Source: Artocarpus heterophyllus (lineage: Eukaryota > Streptophyta > Magnoliopsida > Rosales > Moraceae). Taken from it: a DNA stretch of 64,000 bases. This document shows positions 47,343 to 57,894 of this stretch, piece after piece. Each line of letters starts with the position of its first letter. Position 1 is the stretch's first letter. A program made the position numbers and the translations under genes. Where the stretch lies: assembly GCA_025403435.1 (NCBI GenBank), contig CM046335.1:3749101-3813100 (forward strand), in the 5' to 3' direction. The notes under the pieces are model-generated. The model was given only the letters and a program-made list of their open reading frames with translations, searched no databases and was not told the origin of the DNA.

Positions 47343-47483
47343 AAACCTAGTTTATGCAAGCTCAATGCCAAGTCTTACAATATCTAAGGTTATCTTAAAC
47401 TTAATGAAATAGTACTGTGTATTTCAAAACAGAGCAAAACACAGACTGCATGAGAAGCCATTAAGCTTGCAAAAACTGAGTTT
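47343..47483 (-). ncRNA. Hairpin A, copy 2 (candidate small-RNA precursor)
   Basis: Arms 47343-47369 and 47457-47483 pair over 27 positions with several mismatches. The 5' arm is identical to copy 1, but the other arm has changed (CATTAAGCTTGC in place of CATTGAGCTTGC), leaving one G-U-type or mismatched pair in the core. Pairing is therefore slightly weaker than in copy 1. Confidence 0.42.
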
Positions 47484-47549
47484 CTAAAATACAATCGGTC
47501 CAAGTATTAAATTTTTGTCTTCAATCATGGAATGGGAAGATAGACACAT

Positions 47550-47676
47550 CCGGGATTTTAGTTACAGCACGCAGCAACAGCAACATATGACATTCGTTAC
47601 TATGACATGTCACAGCATTGTCATAAGAACAGAATATCATATGTTGCTGTTGCTGCGAAGCGAAGATAAATCCAGG
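47550..47676 (-). ncRNA. Hairpin B, copy 2 (candidate small-RNA precursor)
   Basis: The same 127-nt length and layout as copy 1. Arms 47571-47595 and 47632-47656 pair over 25 positions with a single mismatch (GACATTC opposite GAATATC). The lower stem is retained. It lies about 185 nt downstream of the proposed exon 2 start at 47862. Confidence 0.48.
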
Positions 47677-47861
47677 AGAAGCAGCCATGCTTGCCTAGAA
47701 AAGTTCTTGCTAGCTCGCAGGCTAAAGCTAAGCACCTCTGATTATACCACTCTCGAGGGAAGACACGGGACAAGCATCCCTCCATAAACGCTACAAAGCA
47801 GAGAAAAATCACAAATATAATTAGAAAAAATTTGTTAGGAGTGGACATACAGTTTATGATA

Positions 47862-48658
47862 GCTGAAAAAAAAAAAAAGATTATGATAATGGAAAAAACA
47901 AATTAATACCATCATAAGAAGATTATGATAAACTTAGTCCTATAAAGATTGCTCTCTATTTGCCTATTTATCATATCATAATTGACTCTCTCCCATATCC
48001 ACACAAGATCAGATCACTAATCACGTTTCTTTATCATTTGTAACAATTTTTAATTTAAGAAATAAATTGATCTTAGGAGATTTGTTAATGTTGGTAACTT
48101 ATCCAGTTATGTGATTTGACTTGTATTTATATGGATCCCAATCTATAGTGTTTTTTATTAGTGAATTCCCCTTTTTTTGTAGTCCGTAGATAGAAACATA
48201 TTGCTGAAATACGTTAGATCTCTGCGGCTTTGTCTCTCTTTTCTATCTTTTATTTTCCTATTTAATTTTCTATGTCAAGTTTCTAAGCAGCAACCCGTAA
48301 CAATGCAAGTTTTATATATATATATATATATATATTTATGTCTGTATATATTTATGACTTTTGATATCCAATCAAGGCAATTTAGACTATTTGGGTACTG
48401 TATCACGTGGACATTAGGTTTGGGAAAAACGTGATGGTAATTAGACTTTTACCAAGAAACCAACATAAACAGAATGCATGATAAAGAAGCTGAAACTGAT
48501 AGCACCAATGACAAAATAGCTAAAAAAAACTCAGTCAATCAAACAAAGAGAAACAGAGCAAGCATGAATTTCATAGACAAACAAAACCTTGTGTGAGAAA
48601 CAAAACAGAAATCTTAAGAAAAGCGAAAACAAATGGAAAAGACTGAGAAGTCCTTACC
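47862..48658 (-). other. Conserved intron of the proposed minus-strand hairpin gene, unit 2
   Basis: Donor CTG|GTAAGGA at 48657 and acceptor TTTTTCAG|CTATCA at 47863 on the minus strand, the same as in unit 1; length about 795 nt. Both ends are better conserved than much of the intron interior, including an (AT)n tract at about 48312-48335. Confidence 0.5.
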
Positions 48659-48727
48659 AGACTTAAAAGAAGACGTAACAATTTGTCCTAAGTTTAGCCC
48701 TGTATCCCCGGCCTCAACATAATGCCA

Positions 48728-48735
48728 TATTTATA
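48728..48735 (-). promoter_or_regulatory. TATA box before exon 1, unit 2
   Basis: TATAAATA on the minus strand, about 70 bp before the exon 1 donor, which would place transcription start near 48700. The surrounding 130 bp are absent from unit 1. Confidence 0.5.
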
Positions 48736-49207
48736 AGTAACTGATCGATCATAATCCAACTAAGAAACTAATAAAGAGTCCTATCGTAACCGATTTAAAT
48801 CAGAATTTAAAACTAGGATTCGATTGAATTTTAAAGGGCCTTTGGATAGCTAGTTCAACTTTAAATTGAGAATATTATAACAATTTAAATTTTGAAAGAA
48901 ACAACACAGTAACAAAATCGGTTCGAATTGGTTATACTTTGAGGATAGGATAAGATTAGATTTTATATTTTTAATTAAACATAACGAGGATAATGGATAT
49001 TTGATTTTAAGTAGTTTTATTTAATTGCGAGGATATATTTCCAAGAAAAAAGAAAAGCCATAATATAACAATTATGGATTGTTTTGGAGATAAGACTTAT
49101 GAAGGAACATATGAATTATGAAAATTGAACTTGCATATATTCTCTTGCATTGTTACGGGTTGAGATAGAACTTATGAAGGAACATATGAAGGTACAAACT
49201 TAATCAC

Positions 49208-49216
49208 TTATTTATA
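49208..49216 (-). promoter_or_regulatory. Array-wide TATA box, unit 2
   Basis: TATAAATAA in the context GGATAGCTCAACCTATAAAT, which recurs in units 3 and 4 with one or two changes. Confidence 0.5.
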
Positions 49217-49789
49217 GGTTGAGCTATCCTAGTTTAAATGGAAATCCTGGTTTTACTCAATAATGAAATCCTAATTTTGATAACACTTCACAAATTGAAA
49301 GTGAAATATTACAAGCTCATGGTAAATACACCCTTATTTTAGATTTTTTTTTCCTTCTATGTTGATTACACCACATGTCTAGGAGTAATAGAGTAATTTA
49401 TTTCATTAAGAAAGAAAAGAAAACCTGATAGTAAGTTTCATTTATAAAAAAATTACGGTTATTAACACCAATGACTCTTAAATTTTAGGGTTTTCTTTAC
49501 TTGTTCTTTTAAACTCTAAAAATCACCACTTGTTAAATTTTTAAAACTCCTCATGTTGTCTTTTGAACTTTAAAAATCACTACTTTATCCCTGAACTTTA
49601 AAAGGTTTCAAGGCTCATCATTTTGTCCCTAGAACTTTCGATTTTCTGTTCAAATAGACGAAATTAAGCTCACGTGAGTCGCTCATGGGTCACCTATAAG
49701 GGCAAAAATAAAATTTTATCACATTCAAATTTTATTTCATGTTTACATTCTCACTTAATTTTTTTTTTGTTATTATTATTATTATTAGT

Positions 49790-50611
49790 AGAGGAAGACT
49801 ATGATAAGACCTTTAAAAAGGTCCCATTAATAAGAATCTTTGTTAGTCATTGGATCTAAATCTAACGGTGAAAATTAAAAAAGCTTATATCAAATTAAAT
49901 ATATTTGTACACACTTGATTAAAAAACCGAAAAAAAAAGGCAGATTCAAATGATCTGCTTCTCCCCACCCTTGGGAGAAGTCACCGGAGATAGTTCACGA
50001 CCATTGTGAGGTTTGTAAGCTCGTGGGTAGAGGCAAAGATAATCGGGTTTTGCAAGCCCGTGGGCGGAGTTCCCTGGTCGTGACCTCACCTCCCCTCACA
50101 ACTCTATCGTGATTCTATCACGATCCGCTTTTGAGGGTTGCATATTTTGTGGGGACCTCCATGCATTGCGACGCCTTGGCCCCCACGCCGCCCTTTAGCC
50201 CCTTGACTGTTAAGTCCACCATTGGAGATGGTGAAAACTCAAGCCGCGAACTAAGGTTCTTTTTTTGGTTGTTTGTAACCTCGCTGCTACGCCATGGCAA
50301 CCATGAATCAAGCTTTGGGTGGCCACCAGCCGTCGATTGTGATGCTGCCTTTCGACAATGGTTGTTGGACCTTCTTTTTGGCATTGAATTGTTAAGTTTT
50401 TGTTTAATAATTTTTGAGCATTATTTATTTATTTTTTAGTTGAATAGGTTCTTATCTTATGTGGGTGGTCCATTTTTGTTACTATTTGAAGGTGATTTGG
50501 GACTATAGAATTTGAATCCAAAAGTACAAAAAATGCTGTATTTAATAAGAGAAGGTTCTCCTCAATGAGACCTTTTAGAAGGTCTTATTGTGGCATTTCC
50601 TTTATTATTAT
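49790..50611. mobile_element. MULE-like element with captured GC-rich sequence (Pack-MULE-like)
   Basis: Present in unit 2 but absent from the same place in unit 1. The left end reads ATAAGACCTTTAAAAAGGTC and the right end is its inverted counterpart GACCTTTTAGAAGGTCTTAT; similarity extends outward to about 50 bp. The interior 49950-50380 is clearly GC-richer than the array and may be acquired host DNA; I do not recognise a protein. Flanks are ATT repeats, so the target duplication cannot be read. Confidence 0.7.
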
Positions 50612-51382
50612 TATTATCTAATTCTCATTTAGGAAGGATTTGTATGAATATTTTTTCTCATCTTTAATATGTAACTCATTTAATATGTCAATATTATTTG
50701 TGGATATTTGAATTTGAACAATAAATAAGATGAATTACGCATTTAAAATGATGATATATCGATGAACAATATCGATTTATTTAATAAGAGTTATACATCA
50801 AAGATAAGAAAAAATGTGCATATAAACCCTTTCTTAAATGAGAGTTTAGATTAAAAAGAAGGCCTAAGTGAGAGTGTAAACGTGAAACAAACCTTGGGAT
50901 AGATGACCCATCTGTAAATCACATAAGGCTTAATTTCATCTATTCTAACAGAAAATCAGAGGTTCAAGAGCTAAGGTTAGTAGCTTTGAAAGTTCAGGGG
51001 CAAAGTATAGAGTTTTAAAAGTTCATGAGTAAAGTGATGACTTTTAAAATTTAAGAGGAAAATGAGAAAGACCTCAAAATTGACGATTCATTGATGTTAA
51101 TAACAAAAAAAAAATTACAAGATTCATCATATCATCAATCCGTAGTTATTTGTCTTCAGCACAAAAAAAAAAAAAAAAAGAAGGAAAAAATCAAGGATAT
51201 TTCTCCTTACACTGTCAATTCCCAACCCCAATCCATGGCATGGAACAGAAAATTCTTTTTTTTTTCCTTTATTTTAACAGGTGCCATTATACTTCTCCTA
51301 GGTTCTTTGTCTATCTTCTTATCTCATAAAGAAGACCAAAAAAAAAAAAAAAAAAACCGAAAGTCCAGCAAGTTGTTTAAGT

Positions 51383-51526
51383 AAACCTAGTTGATGGAAG
51401 CTCAATGCCACGTTTTACAATATCTAAGGTTATTTTAGGCTTCATGAAAGACAACACTGCTGTATTTCAACACAAAACAAAATGCAAATTGCAAGAGAAA
51501 CCATTGAGCTTGCAAAAACTGGGTTT
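51383..51526 (-). ncRNA. Hairpin A, copy 3 (candidate small-RNA precursor)
   Basis: Arms 51383-51409 and 51499-51526 keep the complementary core AAGCTCAATG/CATTGAGCTT and the outer AAACC/GGTTT. Intervening positions have more mismatches than copies 1 and 2. The solo LTR starts six bases beyond its outer end. Confidence 0.42.
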
Positions 51527-51531
51527 CTAAA

Positions 51532-51819
51532 TGTAACGCCTAGTTTTCTATTTAATGACAAATAGAGAGTCTAACGTTAAAATTGACGATAATAATATCA
51601 TTATTAACATTCTATTTAGTGATATTATAGGTGACAGCGATGAAGGGTTTAATATGCTAGGGAAAAGTTCATGTTAATTATGTGGGAATTATTGTTATTC
51701 TATGATATAATAATGTGACGATGTATTTTGTTTTATTTTAATTGAATAGAGTATAATAAGAAGAAATTAATAATTGATTTGTTTTTATTTAATATATATA
51801 ATAATATCTAACTTAAATC

Positions 51820-51867
<48 letters not shown>

Positions 51868-54016
51868 TTTCTTTTTTATGTTATACATAGTTTTATAAAT
51901 TGTATACGTGAATAGAAATACTTGGGCCTTTGGGCCTTCGGCAATTTACCTGACATGAATTAAAAAAAAAGAAAGAATAAACGTGGGAAAAGGAAAAAAA
52001 CAAAAAAGGGTTTCCTTAAGGTTTCATAATTAACCCACACACAAAATCTATATAAAGACCTTTTGTTAGTAATCCTAGACTCACACTTTATTCTTTTTTC
52101 ATTGATTGGCTTTTTGCTCTGTTTTTTTTTGGCTTTATCAATATTTCTAATCTTCCTAATTTCATTCATCTTCGTAAGTGTATCAATTATTTAGCATGTT
52201 TGTTTGATGTTTTGATTTATTATGTTAGTATTAGAATTTTTATTATCATCATATAGATTCTCTTATCATATGTATGTCATGTCAATTGGTGATTGAAAAG
52301 AGTTGTTGATTTGGTTATTTTGACTAACCTCTCATTAAACCCTAGATTGGTGATATCATAGATTTTCATATTTTTGTTATACAGATCTTTATAAGTATAT
52401 TTTATTATCAATTAGCGTCATGTTGATTATGTGTTTACAAATTTAATTGAGGTTTTATTAGGTTATGGATTAGTATTGAAATTTTTTGATGCCTTATGCC
52501 TACTTTTCATACAAACACCCGACAGCCGTCGTGTTTCAATAATTTTAGATTCTGTATTGCTCTGTGTATATTTTTCTTATATTTTTCCCAAATATTAGAC
52601 ATCTTAAGTTTTTATTTGCTTTTGAATCGCTTTAATTAGAGTTTTTTTTAAATAGTTATGATTTTTCGAAGTTGACCCTGAAAGATGTACAGTTTTACAT
52701 GGACCAGAAATTTAGACTGTTTTTCAAGGGCTTTTTCTTCATGCAAATTATTGTCAAAATATGCGTGTAATATATCAAATTCTTTGTTTTTTAGTCTAGT
52801 TTCTAATGCCACTAGATTCAACTGATTTGGAGTTAAGATAAAATTATTATGAATTTTTAAGGGAATAAAGTTTATTCTGCCTACTTTGAGGAATATGCCA
52901 TAGGTTCATAAATTGTGCTTTTGTACTTCTTGACCTTATTACATGATAAGGTGATGTTCAGTGATAGTATGAGATGTATAAATGTTGTTAATAGTATTAT
53001 TAGTGACTTACGGTCAATATAAATGTTTGGCATGAACTCTTCAAAGAAGCGAGCACACCCAAAACCCGAGTCATCGTGTCATCTATCATTGAAGGTTGAG
53101 TAAGTCTAGAGGTCAAGTAAATACATCTCTCACCTACAATATGATTGTTTAAAAATATTGATATTGATGATATGTTATGAAGATGTTTTAAGATGAGGAT
53201 TTTTAATAATTAGGAAATTGATGGAAAACGATGAAAGATGATGTTATTTTTACCTCATTATTCTATTTAATGGAAGACTTTTTATGAAAACCTATATATA
53301 TATATTATCCATATTATTTTGATGTTTTAAAAAGGCATTGTACATTTGACAGATTGATGGTGATGATAGAGTCTGGTGAGCGGTTGCTTTATCTTTATCA
53401 TGGTTGGTTTGGGGGTCGCTACCTCACTTTCCGTGACTAGCGCGCTATGACGACGACAATACAATGCCAAGGCCCCACGATATGATATTTTGAAGTATTA
53501 CTATATATATTATTTTTTTAAAAAATATATATATGTTTTTTTAATGATGAGTTTATTTTATCGAACATTGTTAATTGATGAAAAAGTTTTGTGAGAGTTA
53601 GGTTGTACTTACTAAGTATTATGCTTACAAGATGTTTCTCATATTGCAGCTAGGAACAAGAGTTGGGTATGAGGATGGAGAAGCTCGGTGCGGGGTATGC
53701 GTGGTGGCAGAAACGAAATATCGGAGCGCCGCATCCTGTGTTAATGATGATTTAACTTTTATTCAGTTATCTATAATTTCTCATTTTGCAAGTTAAAGAT
53801 ATTTGATTAATTTAATGTTTTTGATAATGTTGCAACTATATTTTTATTTGTTTTTTAGATAAAGTTATTTGATTGGATTAATAAGTCTTGTTTAAAAAAG
53901 AAAGTTAAACGATTTCATATTACTTTGATTATTTAAATTCTATAAAAAATTTGTTTTATCATAAATAATAGATGTTATGAGATGGTAACTGTGACGTCCT
54001 GTGAGGGGGCGTTACA
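51532..54016 (+). mobile_element. Solo LTR of the TGTAACGCC family, copy 3, splitting array unit 3
   Basis: 2485 bp from TGTAACGCCTAG to GGGGGCGTTACA with flanks CTAAA (51527-51531) and CAAAA (54017-54021), a target duplication with one mismatch. The uninterrupted sequence (TTTCTAAAATACAATCGG) is visible in units 1 and 2. A TATA-like CTATATAAAG at about 52048 fits a U3/R boundary. A (TA)n tract occupies 51819-51862. No coding domain. Confidence 0.86.
51819..51862. repeat. (TA)n microsatellite in the solo LTR
   Basis: About 44 bp of nearly pure AT dinucleotide. Confidence 0.9.
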
Positions 54017-54082
54017 CAAAAACACAATCGGCCCAAGTATTAAATCTCATTTTTAATCATGTAATGGGAAGGCAGACACATT

Positions 54083-54210
54083 CGGGATTTCAGTTATAGG
54101 ACACTGCAACAACAACTTTCAACATTTGTTACTATGACATATCACGGTATTGTCATTAAGAACAAAATATTGGAAGTTGCGGTTGCTGTGAAGCGAAGAT
54201 AAACCCCAGG
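54083..54210 (-). ncRNA. Hairpin B, copy 3 (candidate small-RNA precursor, covarying)
   Basis: The same length (128 nt) and layout as copies 1 and 2, but the stem sequence has changed on both arms. The 5' arm is now CAACAACAACTTTCAACATT and the 3' arm is CCAATATTT-type complement ending GGAAGTTGCGGTTGC, so pairing is largely kept. The lower stem (GGGATTT with AAACCCC) is kept too. Concordant change of both arms suggests the fold was maintained while the sequence drifted. Confidence 0.48.
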
Positions 54211-54349
54211 AGAAGCAGCCAATTAATCAAAGAAACAAAGAGCAATAAGAACATACCTGATGAATTAAATAGTACAGAACTCATAACGGGAACATTTTGA
54301 GATAAGAACTTAAGAATGAAGATATATATCAAAGTATAAACTTCATGAC

Positions 54350-54358
54350 TTATTTATA
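54350..54358 (-). promoter_or_regulatory. Array-wide TATA box, unit 3
   Basis: TATAAATAA in the context GGATAACTCAGCCTATAAAT on the minus strand, 140 bp upstream of hairpin B. Confidence 0.5.
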
Positions 54359-54769
54359 GGCTGAGTTATCCTAGTTTTAAGCAGAAAATTCTAGTTTCAG
54401 TCAAAGACAAAATAAATAGCAGTTCTAATTTGATAAAACTTCTCAAAATAAATAGCAGTTCTAATTAGATTTATTTTTTCTTCTTTGTTCCTTGGACCAC
54501 AAGTTTAGGAGTGATAGACTTATCTATTCCTTTTTCTTTTTTTTTTTTAAAGAAAGCCTATTTGTAAGTTTCATTTATAGATTCATCATATCATTAATCC
54601 ATGGGTATTTGTCTTCAGCAAAAAAAAAAGAAAAAAAAAAAGAAAAAGAACAAACAACAAAAATCATAGATATTTCTCTTTTCTTATCAATTCCCACCCC
54701 CAATCCGTGGCATGGAACAGAAAATCCTCTCTTTTTTTTCCCTTTTTTTAATAATGATTATAATTTCGT

Positions 54770-54915
54770 GAGATATTTTGTTATCATTTCTCCATCGCTT
54801 GCCCTTTTTAGTTGTCGTTTCATAATCTTGTTACCATTGGCTCTTTTGTTATCGTTTTTCTCATTTTTTTTGTCGTTCAACTTTACGTTTTCCTGTTTTG
54901 ATGCCGTTCAAGCCT
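54770..54915 (+). repeat. GTCGTTTT-rich pyrimidine repeat, copy 4
   Basis: Paralogue of the tract at 45105-45265, followed directly by a (TA)n run at 54951-54981. Confidence 0.6.
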
Positions 54916-54947
54916 ATTACTACTAGACTTGCCAGTCTAAGCAACAA

Positions 54948-54986
<39 letters not shown>

Positions 54987-55194
54987 TTTTTTTTTCTAAT
55001 ATGATAATTTTGTGATAAATCTGAAAAAGACACCAAAATAAAAAAGGCTTTGGTCTGGTGCACTTGATGTTCTCTTTTTGTTATATTTAATTCATGCTCT
55101 TTTCGTTAATGTAGTTTAAAGTAAACAAAATTGGAATCATCAAGAAATCTATCCAGTCAATAGTTTCAAACTCTGCTGATAATTTTTCCAAATT

Positions 55195-56030
55195 CGGTTG
55201 ATTCACTTGAGAATATATTACTAAACTAGTATTTTCTTCATGAACTTGCTTTGATTTCTCCTGAAGCAGCATATTTTTACTGAGATAGTTACATTAATTC
55301 TTTAGCTATTTTGAGGCTAAATTTGCATGTCAATGGTACTAGCTTGTTTACAGACTTGATGCAGACTGTTTGTCAGCAATTCACGAATTTTGTCCAATTT
55401 CTAATGAGTGATCCCATTTTGTCCCCAAAAAAAAAAAATCTTTATATGGGAGTAAAGAGCTACAGTTGATGGTTATAGAAACATTTTGCAAGAAATAAGA
55501 GCTGCTCTTGCATCAGATGAGCAATGGAGGGTGGATAGGTGATGTGATGTCTTAATGATAACTGAACAATCAACCAAAAGAGAACAATCTTAAATTTTAA
55601 GTTATAAGCAATTAAGTATGTTCCTGGTTCGAATGTAAAATTAGCCAATAAGTCACATAGTTAGTGTTAGAGTATAGTGACAAAAAAACCTTTAAAGAAG
55701 AAAATAATTATAAATATTTGAAACAACAAGAACTCGATCTGAAATGACAAAAACAAAAAAAAAAAAAAAAGCCACAATAACAAGAGTTAAAACTGAAATT
55801 CAATATAACGAACAAAGAACAATTGAACACTCGTGCATGACATAAGCAAACAAATTCTGAAATAAAACAATATACTGTATTTTGTAAATATGAAGCACAA
55901 ACTGATATGGAATACTTACAATAAAAGTTTTAGGAGAAAAAACGTGTCTCAAGTTACCAACGGTCCAACTTCACGCCATGTAGTTTAGCAAAAGCGTAAT
56001 GCCTTATTTATAGGCTGACTATCCTAAATC
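55195..56030 (-). repeat. Tandem array unit 4, partial
   Basis: Begins with the same block as units 1 and 2 (GGTTGATTCACTTGAG) and ends at a TATA box (56004-56012). A donor-like TTG|GTAAGT-type site (ATTGTAAGTATTCC, about 55910-55923) follows exon 1. The hairpin blocks are missing. Confidence 0.7.
56004..56012 (-). promoter_or_regulatory. Array-wide TATA box, unit 4
   Basis: TATAAATAA in the context AGGATAGTCAGCCTATAAAT on the minus strand. Confidence 0.45.
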
Positions 56031-56479
56031 ATATAAAACGTAAATAAGAGTATTACTTACCATGTTGCCCTAATTTTAGTAGAAATTCGGTTTAAAAAAT
56101 ACAGATGAGATATATAATACTAAAATAAAATATAAGTAGGTTAATAATAAAGAGTTTAAATAACTTGTATTTATCTTATAATTATTTACTTTAGATTATC
56201 CGTGGTATTTTGATATTAGATAAGTCTTGGATTTAAATTCGAAGTCTATATATGTATTTCATTCTTATCAATATATGTAAAATTTGAACCAAAATTTCCC
56301 TAATTCTATAATTTTTTAGAAAATGGTTGTAGTCATTTATTTATTATTTTATATAGGAGAAGAGGATTTTAATTTCTTTCCTTGCCTTTTACTCATTCAA
56401 ATAAAAGAACATTTTTTTTTCAGATAAGCCAAAAAAATCTTGTTTTATTAGGGATGAGGCAATACGTCCAAGAATTTAT

Positions 56480-56775
56480 GAAAAACGACAGTACTGAAAA
56501 AAGACATACGGTGGGCATCTGATAAGTCATAACACAATGAAAAACGACAGTAGAAGTGGATCAAAGGCTCAAAACGGAGTGAAATTTTAACAAAAAATCA
56601 AAACGTTATTAAAAAAGAAAAACGTCAACTTAGCAAGCGGCAATAAAAAATTAGAACGACAGAAATAAGGAAAGCGATAAAAAAAAAAAAAAAAAACCAA
56701 GGTCACAATATAATGGAAACCAACAAGTACCAAAGAAGCAAGCAACGAAGAAACGACAACAAATTAAAGAGGCAA
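56480..56775 (-). repeat. GTCGTTTT-rich pyrimidine repeat, copy 5 (reverse)
   Basis: AAAACGACAG and AAACGACAAC words recur on the plus strand; poly-A interrupts near 56680. Confidence 0.6.
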
Positions 56776-57189
56776 GCGTAAAACAACTACATAACTGAAA
56801 ACGAAGAGAACAATAACATATATAATAGTAATAATAACTCTTGCTAATTTTATTATAAGCAGCAACCAATGTTTTTACTAATATTTATCATATTAAATAC
56901 CAAATTAAGGCTATATTCTGGACAATTTAGGAACTCCATGACCTGGATGCAAGCGAAGCAAGCAGCGGAAAAACACGATGCTCCCCTTTAATGTCACCGA
57001 CAAATTAACTTAACACAAAGTTGAACATATGTATAGTTCAATTGGAAAGGTTCGACGATCTTATACTTGATAGAGGGGAAAGAAAAAGGAGACGTGTCAA
57101 ATAATTAATCCAATTTGAAAAATTATTGTTCTTGTCAAAATGTAGAACTATTGTTGCCTCATCTCCTAACGGTTTAAGGAGAATTGATA

Positions 57190-57440
57190 ATTTAACATGA
57201 TGTTAGAGTTGTGAAGCAGCAATAAAACAGAAAAAGTGAAAAAGAGAGACAAGCGACGGAGAAACGACAACAAATGAAGCAAGCAAAGAAGGACATACGT
57301 ACATAACACCAAAACAGCAAAGAGGGCAACGACAATAAAAGAGAGGAGGTTAGAGACAAATAAGAGAAGCAACCACAAGGAAAAAAATGATCACAAACTC
57401 AAAAAACGACAATAGACGTGTAAACGACAACAAAAGAAAG
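57190..57440 (-). repeat. GTCGTTTT-rich pyrimidine repeat, copy 6 (reverse)
   Basis: GAAACGACAACAAATGAAGC resembles 56752-56768 (GAAACGACAACAAATTAAAG), so copies 5 and 6 may be local duplicates. Confidence 0.6.
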
Positions 57441-57894
57441 CCACCAAAATTTTAAAAAGAAAAGCGCAATCTGTGTGCGTACGAAGCTAACAGAGCTACT
57501 TACCGAATGTATTTCTTTTATTACATAGAGAAGCAAAAAGAGAAAACAGATTATATCAATAAATCCGTTACCACCACATATATCATAAAAAATCCTAAAT
57601 TTTTTTTTTTACCACAATTGTCGCACGCAAGCTTTTCAGATCGGGCCACGGGGAATTCAGTGACCATACTCTAACACTTTTCTTATTCCATACGTGATGA
57701 AAAGGCAAGAAAATATATAACGATAGAGTTTGATTATATTTCTTTGCCAGTAGTCTGGTACATATAATAATTTGCTCCAAATTATGAGGAAGACATTATT
57801 CAATACGTGAACTATTTTTGCTACAATATTTGATAGATAATTTTCTCACTGGCTAACAAAATCCTGAATATTAGATTATTCTAAAACTTCAACT

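Larger units (their letters stand above)
46215..51250 (-). repeat. Tandem array unit 2
   Basis: The most complete unit. Minus-strand order: TATA boxes (49208-49216 and 48728-48735), exon 1 ending 48658, intron to 47863, exon 2 with hairpins B and A, and further conserved blocks down to 46215. It is interrupted by a Pack-MULE-like element (49790-50611). A 30-bp motif (GAGATA.AACTTATGAAGGAA) is duplicated at 49088-49120 and 49160-49190. Short peptides are conserved only in part between units. Confidence 0.85.
51270..54720 (-). repeat. Tandem array unit 3, truncated and interrupted
   Basis: Begins at a block equivalent to 47240 in unit 2, so its left third is missing. It then carries hairpin A, a solo LTR, hairpin B, a TATA box (54350-54358) and the terminal block near 54663. 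It is the most diverged of the hairpin-bearing units. Confidence 0.78.

Noticed and set aside
42226..54210. Assignment of hairpins A or B to a known miRNA family
   Set aside because: Compared from memory with miR162, miR168, miR172, miR390, miR394, miR395, miR396, miR403, miR482 and miR828; none matches either arm.
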